64,000 bases of DNA, from positions 1,860,001 through 1,924,000 of the forward strand of contig JACGCM010000012.1 of the NCBI GenBank assembly GCA_014058105.1. The letters are read 5' to 3'. This stretch comes from Kingdonia uniflora (taxonomy: Eukaryota > Streptophyta > Magnoliopsida > Ranunculales > Circaeasteraceae). A program made the translations under genes and the position numbers. The notes beneath the pieces were generated by a model. The model was not told where the DNA came from. It did no database searches and saw only the letters and a list, made by a program, of their open reading frames with translations. Below, piece after piece: positions 35,279 to 47,700 of the stretch; position 1 is the first letter of the stretch, and every line of letters begins with the position of its first letter.

Positions 35279-35507
35279 TATTATTTAGTTCTATTTTTAT
35301 GAGCCTGGCTTCTAAATTCACATGAGTTACCCGTGGGTTCCAATATTCTTTTACAAGAACAATACAAAATAGTTTATTTGGAGATTAGTCCTCAAGGGGG
35401 GTAAAGAAGGTATTAAGAAAAAAATAGAGTTAGTGGGTGGGAGGAGAGTTGGAGAATCTACATGTCCATTAATTTTGTGAAGGAGTAGGTAGGCGCCCCA
35501 TACTCCC
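35279..35507 (-). repeat. Right terminal inverted repeat of the FAR1-type MULE
   Basis: Inverted copy of 30888-31111 with scattered differences. The right-hand target duplication TGGACTCCC follows at 35508-35516. Confidence 0.85.
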
Positions 35508-35947
35508 TGGACTCCCAAAAAAGAAAAAGAAATACACTTCTTCAAATAAAGAAACAAAGGGTGATTGAGATATAAAGATTAGAGAATGGGAGTGGGAGTG
35601 AGAGTGAGATCTTGAGAGAGTGGGAAGAAGCAACCACCAATCCAATGAGATATAAAGATCTAGAGAAAGGGCTCTGTATTTTGGAATTTTTTGTCCTTTT
35701 TATTGAAGTTGCTCTTTATAGGTTCCAAGAAGAACTACTCACAAAACTCATCCCTATCTCATATGAGGTTTGTTTGAATTAAGGTTAAAATGTGGTACAA
35801 TAAAAGATGATCAAAAGGTTGTGGTTAGGGTTAAAAACAATCTCTGGGATCCTTGGTGGTAAATCATTTCCTCCAAGTTGAAATATTGGAAGAATCTTAC
35901 AAATCATTTCTATTTCTAGATTGAGATATTTGATTTTTGGTATTTCC

Positions 35948-36420
35948 CAGTAAATTTACTTGCTACAGTGAAAGGAGCAAAATTTGGCATTTGTTGAAAG
36001 CCTTGGTTTGGTATTGAGTCGTGGCAGACTTCTTTACTCCACACGGACTTCTTTAGTCGACCGCATATTTTATGCTCTACTGTAGCCTTGGTTTGGTATT
36101 TTCCAGTAAATTTACTTGCCACAGTGAATTGATCAAGAAGGAGCGAGATTTGGCCTTTGTTGAAAGCCTTGGTTTGGTATTGAGATGTGGCGGACTTCTT
36201 TACTCCATACGGACTTCTTTAGTCGGCCGCATATTTTATGCTCTACTATAGCCTTGGTTCGGTATTTTCCAGTAAATTTACTTGCTACAGTGAATCGATC
36301 GAGAAGGAGCGAGATTTGGCCTTCATTGAAAGCCTTGGTTTGGTATTGGTGGCGGACTTCTTTACTCCATGCGGACTTCTTTAGTGGGCCACATATTTTA
36401 TGCTCTGCCACATCAGCGTA
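35948..36420. repeat. Three tandem units of about 155-165 bp
   Basis: Units beginning CCAGTAAATTTACTTGC at 35948, 36103 and 36269 each contain AGCCTTGGTTTGGTATT, GGACTTCTTTA and CGCATATTTTATGCTCT. The ORFs found here on both strands are by-products of the repeat. A fourth unit starts the second large copy at about 37249. Confidence 0.85.
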
Positions 36421-38240
36421 ATCCAAACCAACCGTTATCTTCCAAAATATATTTTTGTTAATTTGGTATCTTTTAATTTCTCAGTACTTTTATCAACATG
36501 TGGTGTAAGAAAATATGTTCTCATGACATTTGTAAGAAAATACGTTCTCATGGCATTTATAAGAAAATATGTTCTCAAAGTAAGGAAAACTGTGCAAGAA
36601 ATGGATGAGTGACCTATGGTATAATCTCTATGTCACATGAAAAAACTCTATAATTAGCATGAAAATGTTGCAATCAACAGTTTTCTTGTGCCCCAACTCA
36701 TATGGTGATACTGACAACATTTTGTTGTATTCCTAGTTACTACACCAAAACTGTTTCAACACTATGTTTCGAGGCTCTCGGTGAGTAACTTTTCAAATGT
36801 AAAACATTTAAAATTGCTATGAATTCGAAGGGCGAAACTTTTTAGCAATGATTCATAAATTATACAATCATTGGCACACTTGCAAGTCCCATCGATAATA
36901 AAACTAAGAATGATCCAATCCAACATATTGTGCTATCCAAACACTTTCAAATATACAAAACTAACCTTCATGTTCAGCTAATTGGTGGAAGAGCTCAAAC
37001 TTAATGGTTGAACCTTCCAAAATAAATGTGAGTGGCTCAGGTATCTATGCGCGTCACTAATAACCTTACCACAAGCTTTATCCTCTTTTAGGGAGGGAGT
37101 TTAGAGCTCCAAATCGCAACTTACGATCATACCGTGGAGCTTGAAATCTTGAGTTTGAGCACTAACTCTAGGCACAGTCAGATACCTTCTTAGCAATAAA
37201 ACTTACCCAAAAGGGTTAAATTTGTCAAAAAATAAGGAAGCAAAGCATAAATTTACTTGCTACAGTGAATCGAGAAGGAGCGAGATTTGGCCTTCGTTAA
37301 AAGCCTTGGTTTGGTATTGATTCATGTTGGGCTTTTTTACTCTGCGCGAACTTCTTTAGTCGGCTACATATTTTATGCTCTGCCACATCAGCATAATCCA
37401 AACAAACTGTTATCTTCCAAAATACATTTTTGTTAATTTGGTATCTTTCAATTTCTCAGTACTTTTATCAACATGTAGTGTAAGAGAATATATTTTCATG
37501 GCAGTTGTAAGAAAATAACTTCTCATGGCATTTATAAGAAAATATGTTCTCATAGTAAGGAAAACCGTGCAAGAAATGGATGAGTGACCCATGGTATAAC
37601 ATCTATGTCACATGAAAAAACTCTATAATTAGCATGAAAATGTTGCAATCAACAGTTTTCTTGTGCCTCAACTCATATGGTGATACTGATAACATTTTGT
37701 TGTATTCCTAGTTACTATACCAAAACTGCTTCAACACTATGTTTCGAGCCTCTTGGCAAATAGCTTTTCAAATGTAAAGCATTTCGAACTACTTTAAATT
37801 CGAAGGGCAAGACTTTTTGACAATGTTTCATAAATTATACAATCATTGTTGCACTTGCAAGTCCCATAGATAATAAAACTAAGAATGATTGATCAACTTG
37901 GGTGATACAATCCAACATATTGTGCTATCCAAACATTTTCAAATATACAAAACTAACCTTCATGTCCAGCTAATTGGTGGAAGAGCTGAAACGGTTGGAC
38001 CTTCCAAAACAAACTCCCTAATAAAATTTAAGTGGCTCATGGCTTTCTATGCGCGTCACTAATTGCATTACCACAAGCTTTATCCTCTTTTAGAGAGGGA
38101 GTTTAGAGCTTCATATCTCAACCTACGATCATACCGTGGAGCTTGAAATCTTGAGTTTTAGCACTAAGCCCGGGCACATGCGATACGGTCTTGGCAATAA
38201 AACTTACCCAAAAGGGTTAAAAATGTCCAAAAAAGAAAAG
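36269..38240. repeat. Large tandem duplication, period about 975 bp, upstream of the MRF gene
   Basis: Copy A (about 36269-37243) and copy B (about 37244-38240) share landmarks at a constant offset of about 975 bp: GTTATCTTCCAAAATA, CTTTTATCAACATGT, CTCTATAATTAGCATGAAAA and ACTTACCCAAAAGGGTTAAA. Differences are scattered substitutions and small indels. No coding frame is supported. Copy B ends about 150 bp before the MRF TATA box. Confidence 0.85.
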
Positions 38241-38389
38241 GCAAAGCATCTAAAACCCTAACTTCTAACCCAATCTGTGCCCGCAAGTACCCTTACTTTT
38301 ATAGGTATTACTCCACGTGTAACCAAGAAAAGAGATATACTCAAAAACCCCCTAAACTCAATGACGTGTACACTCAACTGAAATCTCTC

Positions 38390-38396
38390 TATAAAA
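38390..38396 (+). promoter_or_regulatory. TATA box of the MRF gene
   Basis: TATAAAA, followed about 20-30 bp later by a C/CT-rich initiator-like run (CCCCCCCCTCTCTCTC) and a CT-rich leader. An AG|GTTTTA donor at 38496/38497 and a TTGTTGTTGTAG acceptor at 38757 suggest a 5' UTR intron just before the ATG, as inferred from position only. Confidence 0.5.
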
Positions 38397-38764
38397 TCCA
38401 TCCCTCGCCGCCCCCCCCTCTCTCTCTCTTCTTTCTCATTCATCTTCTCGAAACTCGCAGAACTCACTCTCTCTATCTCTCTCTCCAAAACATAAGGTTT
38501 TAAAGTTAGGGTTTCTCACTCTCTCTTACTCTCTCATTGGTCTCGATCTCCATTGTTACTCGTTTTAGCTTCAACTGTTATCTTGGCTCGATCTCGAGAT
38601 TTGAGCCAAGAATCATAAGATCATCTTCATCTCTGCAAGATTGGATTCAATCGAACAAGTTGTGATTCGGCTTTCAATTGTACGGAACACTGTTATTGAT
38701 TTTGATTTTGTTAGTGATTTGTTTGGTGATAATGAGTTTTTGTTGTTGTTGTTGTAGGTTTGTT

Positions 38765-41700
38765 ATGGCTTCGAATGATGGATTTTTAACTCAGGAGCAG
38801 AGGGAGCAAATGAAGATTGCAACGCAGAATGTGGAAATGCTGTTTTCATCGTCGCCAAAGTCTCCGAGTTCGTTATTGCTTCAGGAACATCAGATTAAAG
38901 TGTCATGTGGTGCTGGAGCAAAGGCGCCGGCTGTTGGGTTTGCGTCGAGGCATGTAAGGCGGTCACATTCGGGGAAGCTTGTACGCGTCAAAAAGGGTTA
39001 GTACTAGATTATTACTGTGATTTTTTGTATATATACTGATACATCAATAAATTCATTATCTTATCATGACTGTGCAATAAAATGCGTTAGTAGTAGTCTT
39101 GTAGATAGTGGTACAGTAAAAGGGGTTAGTTGTAACATATATAGATTGATAACATTATCCCAATGTTGCAAGGAACGCTAATATATTAGTAGCATGGTTC
39201 AAAACTCGATTGAATGGGATTGGTTAAGGAAATTTGGTAGACACTGGGATTTGTAAGATGGCAGAATCTGAGATTTGGGGGAACTAAGGACATTTATGTG
39301 CACTTCTGAGGATATGGTGGTGGTTTTATTAGATTTAGGCTTATAGCTGAGGATTGTAATGGAGAGTTCCGAGGAAAATGGCCGGAGAGGGGTTGCCGCA
39401 GGATCACAGGTTGCAAGGGGAGTAGAGAAGATCTTGGGGGATGCAACAAAGAAAAAGTTTTTTTTTTTTTTTTTTGTAATTGTATGCCGACGGATATAAA
39501 ACTGTTCATTGGAATTGTAGAGTGTGTTGTGAAAACACTCCCTCTGATCATTTAAAAACTCAAGTTAAGGACAACTGTTCTCTAATTTCTCCCAAAAGAA
39601 AAGAGATATCTACCCAATGGTTTACAAAGTTTCACATGGTTCTGTGACAAAAATAAAGCTTTGGTTGTTGCTTAAACAAGTTGCTATTGTTCATCAAAAA
39701 TCCGATCAAAACTCAAACAAGTTGTTATGTTTCATCAACAGTTTCAATATTGAAATGTGGAGCTGCAATCATTCATCGTATGTTTTGCTTGCATCAAAAC
39801 AGAGTTATTAATTAGATAAGTTATACTAAGTTACTAACCTGACGGAGAGAGGCTTGCAGTTATTTTAGATGGAGAGGGTTCGTCTCCTTAGAAGATGAAG
39901 AGAAGCTGTACCTTTGTTTGACAGAGAATGTTTACTTTAATAGAAGTTAATTAGCGAAAAGGGAACAAGAAGGGTTTTGGCGGGAGAAGATGAACCGTGA
40001 TATATGTTTTATTATTGTCTCCATGATCAAAGTCTAGGTTAGAGATTGAGGTCCCAAGTTCTCCCCATATTTTGGATAAAATTGTGCTTTGAACGTCATA
40101 TAGAGTAGATCTAAAATATATGAATTGAAAAAGGTGGCTTGATATTTGAGGTATGACATCTGTGCAGACAAGATGTTCTGTTGAAGATGACTCAAGATTT
40201 GAAATTTGCGATGAGAAGAATATGCCTTCTTACTGGGATAACTCGATTCAGATCGACTCAATCGTATCGAGATTCATAGGTTCATATCGAGATCTCGGCT
40301 ACTGGCTATTTTTCACCCCGGTCCCAGTTCCAAGTCTTTGAACTGATGTTATACAAATTATGGAATTATCGTTTTCCTTAATATAAGGGATTCCATTCGT
40401 GCCGTGATAGAAAATACTGCCAGTTATTTGAGTTCTTTATTCTCTGTTACATCGTTGGTTCTAGCATACTAATTAACATAACAAATGTAATAACAATGGT
40501 AACCGTCGTTGAAATGCATGATGGCATATTTAAAGCCTTGTGTGTTACGTGGTGCTTTTGAGTGAATGGTTTAGATTTGATGTATGATAATATATCAGCT
40601 AGAACGAATAAAAAAAGGACAATTTTTTGCAAGTTCTTAGGACCAATGAGGGTTGACAAACTTTAGAATTTTGACTGTATGAGTAAGATTGGTGTATGAT
40701 AACCGGCTGGCTAAAAACATATTAATGATAGTTCTTGGTAGTTGTTTTGTGACCAAGGTGAGTTAACTTACCTTTGTGGCTTTTATTGAATAGTTTTCTT
40801 TTTATGTATGGCTAAGAAGAATTAGGAAATGCTAATCCGTAGGAATTATTTGTAAATGATAAACAGTACTTTTTGACTTTTCTATAGTTATGATGTGGTG
40901 TATGGTACTTAATGGCTAAAATGAATATGAGTTATAGTTGGGGTGATTGATTTATGACGAATGAGCATAATACATTTATAGAATAGGGTGGTAAATGAAA
41001 GAAAAATGAGAGAGGAAGGGGAAAAAAGAAAGAAAGATTGGGGTCTTAGCCAAACCCGCAATTTCTGCGGATGAAGAAGGTTGTTCCTATGATCCTTCTC
41101 TTTGTTAAGCATGAACGTTTTAAAACTGATAGATTTGTTTTGTTAGGACGACGTAGGCAATTTGAGAAATTTTTAGATGTCTAGAGGTTGTCAATCTGAA
41201 ATTGTTTGTTCATTTGTGCAAATGTTATCTTACAGCAGAAGCTCTGCGAGTTCCATATTTGCGTATTAGTCTTGGGATCATGTTTGAGATAGTTGAATCT
41301 AATGGCGAACTTACATATTAGTAAAGCCAATGCTTGAATTGATTAAAGCTGACAAGGTAAATTCTGTCGTCTTATTCCAAAAGGATATTGTTATTCAAGA
41401 GACGAGGAATAGACAAAATTCGAGGAAGACCTAAAGGCCAGAAAATTAGAAATTAAAAACTATAAGAACCAAGATTAAGAATTGTATAGATGCCCTTGAG
41501 AAAAGGCATTTGTACCAAGCCCAATCTCTCTTCATATACTTTTTAGTTTCACGTCTCATGGCTTCATCCAATTTCATGTCTTTCTTAATCTTGTTTACTG
41601 CTATCTCATCTACACTTTTATGATGGCCTCTAGTGTTGCCAACTTTACTCACCCTCTCTTATCTGCTTGCGTTGTATGTAGTTTCATCCATAGGTTAAAT

Positions 41701-44700
41701 CTCTCAAATTTAATCTTACGATTAATATGATAAAATCACTTCTTCTTTTTCTAAGCTACCGATGTAATCTTATCTCTCATAGATATGGAATTTCACATCA
41801 TTTCTTCCATAAGGTACCCTTCGCAAAAGTGAACAGAGTTTTGAATTGATGATTTTTCCATACATGATATCTTTATTATTCTTAAATTGGAATAACTATC
41901 GGTATTGAGTTATTCATGCTTAACAAATTAGGAGTGGAACTAGTAGAATTTTTTTTCATCAACAAAGAAAATGTTGTTTTGGATGTGATCATTTTTCTCT
42001 TCCCTCTTTCCCTCTTTTAGTCTTTTTATAGATGTTGATCCAATCTCATTACTTACAAATTAAATCCCACAAATTATTATATCAGACCTGTTTTTAGCTG
42101 TTAGATATTGTTCATTAAATCCTGAATAATATATTAACGTCAAAAAGTAATATCAACCTTCATTGGTCCCAAAATTTTCCTATGTACTATCATTGCATAT
42201 TCGTTTTTTAATTGCTAGATAAAATTATTACCATTTTTTTGAAGTGTCAAAAGTAATTCAACCGTTATTGGAAAGAGTACATTTCTCACAGATTTTGTTT
42301 TCGTACCCATTTCTAGCTATTCGTGTACCATATATCAATCAAAACTATAAAGTAGTTTAACTCTAATTGATCATAACAATTCACACGGATTGTCATTTGA
42401 TGTTTGTCTCTAGCCGTTAGATTACCATATGTATAATCTTAGCCTCTTACCCAAACCACAAATTTCTAGATATAATCAGAGGTTGCATGTGGGAGGTTAC
42501 AATTGGTAGGCATGAGTTGGAGGATGTGGAAGTTGTGCCCCTGGGGGTTGTTATGCAACTAAGTTTCATCAATGAGCACATTTGGGTAAACGGTAGTGAA
42601 CAAAATACTCATCTTAAACTGCCTTGTTTCTTAGATAACACTTTTTTTAACCGAAAGAGAGCATAAAACTAGATGAAATTTGAACACTTTGGACTTAAAC
42701 TACCTACTTCCATTGAATTTTTTGATATCCATGTAAAGTAGGGTTGTTTCTGCATGGAAGCATTACCAAAATTAATACTTCACTTAAAAGAGGAATAATG
42801 AAATAAATAAATTGATTAAAAAACATACATTTCACATACCTCTATATCCACTATGATCGCCATTGAAAGAAACACAAGTGCTCAATAATAGAATTTCATG
42901 CACCGGCGGCATTTACCAACGCTAATTTTGTATTAGCGTTGTTCAAAGCTTGGATAGAGCAGTTGTTTGCAATTGCAATTGCAAGTAAAAGGCAGAGGTC
43001 CAGTTGACATGTATCTAAGCTAGCATGAGTATACTTGTATTGAAATGCTCCTCGACCCCAAATTGTATTATGCGAAGTGTAACTTTCACAAGCTAAACCT
43101 GTTAAATCCATGACTTGATCAATTCCACATGAAGTAATGTCATCCATATTGGCATTTTTGATACTTGCGGAGAAGCGAAGTAACGAATCCTTGGTAGAGA
43201 AAGGCCACCCAACACAAATACAATTCCCTTTGAGCTATAAGAACAAAATCAATTAAGGCTTTAATAAAATGGAAAGCCAAGTGTATGAAAGAGATCTGTT
43301 ATGGGATTTCTCATCTTGTGGGATTTCTCATCCATTACTAGAAAAATTTAAATCATATTTAGGTTTTTCTTTGAAAAAATAAAAAGATAATTTTGTATCT
43401 TTTTAAGCATCCTTGTAGGTTCTCGTGCGTCCAGCTTCAACCAATCTAAACTCCTCAATATCTCACCTAAATTATCTTACTTCCCCTTATGCTCCACAAT
43501 CTTCCTCCTTCTTAGCTCTAGTTCATACAAACTTTCCTCAATATCTTCAAACATCCTCTGACATCCCCATTCCGTGAAAACCTCTCTATGTTCTCAAATT
43601 AAACTTGATAATTCATTAATCCCCCAAATTCTCACATTCTAAAATCTTTTAACTTCAGTTTGTATTTGTTTCCTTCAGAACATCTTCCCCCTCCCATACA
43701 CCTCTTGGTTGTAACTAGTTAAAGCTCCATAACATTGCCAAATTACACTTCAATATCCTTAATTCCCCTATTATACCATTTGTCTATCATTTCACTGCAC
43801 CTAGTTTGCACATATTTTGTCTGCTAACGTGATCTAATAATGCAAATAAGAAGATGTAGTTTATAATAACATAGGTTATTTGAAAATTGTTTTTATTGCC
43901 TCGTCTAAGTTGAGTCTAAAACGGAGGGCTCAAATTATAAATTTCTAAAGGGGCTGTAGTAAGTAGTGACTAGTGAGAGGGAGCTGTGATTTGTTAGTAA
44001 AATGCATATGACAGGGATACATACTGGTAGATAATTTTTTTTATATGCAAGTGGTCCATATGGGAGTATGCTCAAGGCGGTGCTAAGCTGTGAGAAGATA
44101 ATGCTATTCCTTTACCAAGTGCTTCAAATCATACTGAGAGGATGAGAGCGCCAAAACTCCCAAATCTTATGTGTACTTAGCTATGAATCTTATGAAGAGG
44201 AGAAGGGTTCCATTATTTTATGGATCAAAGCGGATGAAATGCTTGCATGGGTCTTGCATAATGAAGAGAAAATGTAAAGAGAGTTAGTGGATAGACTGAT
44301 AATAATTTAGTGGATGAGCAAAATAGGTGTGAAGTAGGAAAGAAGTTAATTAAAAGACGCAAAGCTGAAAGGAAGGAGCTCCTCAGCCAAAAGGTATCAC
44401 TACTCGAAAAGAAACTTGACTTCGTTATTGCCAAATGCCCTCCCATTATGAGGTTGCAGGGCCCAAGAGAAAAGATTGCGGAATTGTCTAACTTAGTGAA
44501 ACAGAACGCTGAGTATTTTAAATACCCCAAGAATTTGTATTAGAAAGCCGTGCTCCTAATGGCAGGACAAGCTGAGCAATGCAAATCCTATCAGGGTGTT
44601 GCATACTCGCAAGGGAGTAAAGGACTTTGTGAACTATCAGGATGGCAAGGTAGATTTTTGGAAGGAAAAGCTAACTGAACAGGTCTGTGGCAAGCTGTCA

Positions 44701-47700
44701 TAGCTTGCCACAGAAGTCTTATTGGAGTTGAATTGGTCCAATCAAAGTGGGAGGTATATTGGAATATAGAATATTAAATCTTTTAAGATGGACGATTCTT
44801 CAATTGTGAGACAGTGGGAGTTAACTGTGTGTAGAAAGGTGATGACCGAGGATTTGACACTTAGATGATCTAGTTAGGTTTATAAAACTGAATATAGCCC
44901 ATGCGTCTTGTCAGGGTACCATACAATGACTTTCAGAAACATACTTGAGGTTAATTTAATCTGTTTCTGATAGATGAAGTTGATTTAATCTGTTTTTGGT
45001 AGATAATCCCAGGGTTACTAAAAATTTGAGAATGCAGCATGCTTATAACTGTTAGGCATTTGATGGAAGATTTAGATTATCTAATAGGTAAGTATATGGT
45101 ATTTCTTTTTCTTCATTTTTAAATGAAAATGCCCTTAAGTATTAAAAAGGGGTGTCTTAGTTCTTTTAATGCCTGAACGGACTTCGTTATTTAGGGGTAT
45201 ATACCCAAACTCACTGCCGGTCTAGGTTTGAATCCCATATATTCTTAACAAAAATTACCATCCCAGCGCAGGAACGCAAGAACACATCCCAGGCAAAGGC
45301 TCTTGGTTTTTTGTGTCATCAATTTGCTTCAGCCTTCACAGTAAAAGATAGTAAAAGATGCTCAGGAGATTGCTAAAACAATATTTTGGAGTAGTTGCTC
45401 TTTTTCACTGTTATTAAAGAAGTTTGAACAAGTATTTTTGAGTATGTTTGAACCAGTACGAATTGATCGTTGTTGTTGAGATATATAGTCCCACCTCAGA
45501 CACATAGAGCCTTGCACATTCAAATTTATGATATCGGGGATACTGTTCTCATTGCCAATTGGTTTTGAGATGGAATCCCCATTTCTAATATTGTATCAGA
45601 GCGGGCCTAAATTTCACGTGTCGAGCCCAACAGCCCACGTGTTACTCCGCACCACCCAAATATTCGTCTACGTGTAGAGCTCATAAATTATGCTATACGT
45701 GAGGAAGCGTGTTGAGATATAGTTTCGCATCGGACAGATAGAGCCTTGTACCTCAAAAGATAAGATCCCGGGCTACTCCTCTCATTGCTAATTGATTTTG
45801 AGATGGAACCCCCATCATTGCCAATTGGTTTTGAGATGGAAACCCCAGTTCTAATAATCTTGATGTGCATGAGAAGGATGTTATGATAGGCTTCCTAAAC
45901 AAAAAACGACAGATTCCAGCGAAAAATAGTTGGAAGGTCTGCGTTATTGATAGCAAGGTTGAGGATGTCCGTGTGGCGGATTAAGTATCTGTTTGTGTTA
46001 CGCGGGGGTCAAGAATATAGAGGTTGCTTGCTGCAAATAATTGTCGCATAAGAAAACGACTAAAGATGGACAATGAAGAGCTGATAATTATGGAATTATC
46101 ATTCACAAATTTTCTTAACCCTACTTAATTTATTTATCCAATTACATAGGCAACCAAATATATATAAGGTTCAAATTCCTTTAAATACTAAAAATACTAG
46201 TTCATCTAGGATTCTAATAAATTTGGAACCAGATAAAGGCAAATAACTTCTAAAAGAAAAGAATTCTACATTAAGGGCACTCTCTAAGTTCATTAAGTTT
46301 GAATAAAGCCAGGAGATGTGTGTTACTAAATCGACTCCGTTATCACTTTTTGTTGTCCGGGTAGACGTAGGATTTGGATCTGGAAACTTTTAGGGATAAA
46401 ATTGAGTATATGTGCCTCAGAATGCAAGCTTCAAGACATGTGCGAATTATAATTATCCGTGTTAGGGGCACAATTAGTTAATATTTGAAGTTTGAGGAAA
46501 CTTTCAGGTCGGAAGTTGTCCCCAAGAAGGGTAAAGTGGGTTAGTTATGGAATGATTCGGTTTAATCAGCCTAATGCTGAGGGTAATAGCTGAGGCTTAA
46601 AGAGGCTCCAAATAAGTAAAAAAATCAAAATAGAAAACACCCCTAAAACTGGAAGAGAAATGCTTGAGTGACCCAGGGTCACTACCCTATGTGCAAGTTT
46701 TTTCATTGGTCCACGTGTACTATTGTAGTGGGCAACCTGCTTTCATTCTCAGGCATCTGCAACAAGATTAATCCATCTCTCTCTTCCCTCTCATATAATG
46801 ATTATCTTATCAGCACCTTGAGAGATTCACATTGCCGCTTCAATCATTGGGTTCGAGTCTATTATGGGTTGATTACTTTTCAAAAGATGAAGTAAGATAA
46901 GAGACTACCCCACATACAACATTGTGGCAGAAATAGAATACACTAAGGAAAAAATATGGAGTGGAAGGATTTTGTTATAGGAAGTTTAAAACTGCTACAC
47001 CTGCAATGTTAGTCGATGAGATAGGGAGAGATAAGTAAGACAAGGGGCACTTTGCTTTCTAAGTTGAAGAAGAGCTTTAGAGTGAAAAACCAAAAATGGC
47101 TTTACTTAGTGGGGAAGTGGGCTAAGTGATAGCTTTTGCTTGTTAGATTGGAGCCGGTTAAACCAGTTCCTATATTTACGCCAATTGCTACAATATTATT
47201 GGTCACTAGCCTAGGATCTTGAGATCCTCTTAGCAGCGAATCTTCAAAGGCTACCACCACCACCCACACACACCTCACACGATAGCTTCAAAGTCCGTAT
47301 GGACGAGTTAAGGACTATGTTAGTCATACTTTGACCTTATTTTGTTTTACCTTTTCTTCTTTCTTCTGTTGTTTTAATATCTTCAACTATCAAAATATTT
47401 CTCATAATTAAAGTTGAATTTAAATTCAAAGGTCGAACTTGAATATAATCAATGACTGATACGAGTAAAGTAAAATAAGCTTTAGTTATAAATCAAATAT
47501 TTTCTCCTGTTAGGTCTTAAATAATCCCATTTTGATCTGTTTTAAATTGGTATTAATATTTTTATTTTTATTTTGCCTTCGCCTGTTCCTACTTCTTACT
47601 CGTTCTTTATTATCAATCTTATATGACAACAGACGGTGCTGGTGGCAAAGGCACATGGGGTAGACTACTTGACACTGATGGTGACGCACATCTTGATCGG

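Larger units (their letters stand above)
30888..35507 (-). mobile_element. Mutator-like element with FAR1-type transposase (4.6 kb)
   Basis: The terminal inverted repeats span about 30888-31111 and 35279-35507, roughly 225 bp with high identity. The left starts GGGAGTAGGGGGCACCTACC; the reverse-complemented right starts GGGAGTATGGGGCGCCTACC. The 9-bp flanks GCGACTCCC (30879-30887) and TGGACTCCC (35508-35516) share 7 of 9 bases, in line with a Mutator target duplication. The interior encodes on the minus strand a FAR1/FRS-like transposase with all its domains, now disrupted. Size and domain content mark it as a formerly autonomous Jittery/FAR1-clade MULE. Confidence 0.85.
38997..47632 (+). other. 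MRF intron 1 (8.6 kb)
   Basis: It is bounded by GTTAGT at 38997 and CAACAG at 47632. It is far longer than the 168-bp second intron (47728-47895). It contains a T17-type homopolymer near 39460, an exon-like minus-strand ORF (42896-43234), a small plus-strand ORF (44310-44543) and a TRIM (45474-45856). The remaining AT-rich sequence shows no feature I can name. Confidence 0.85.

Noticed and set aside
35916..36612. Overlapping 68-97 aa ORFs on both strands
   Set aside because: They repeat the same peptides because the DNA is a tandem repeat, and no strand shows gene signals.
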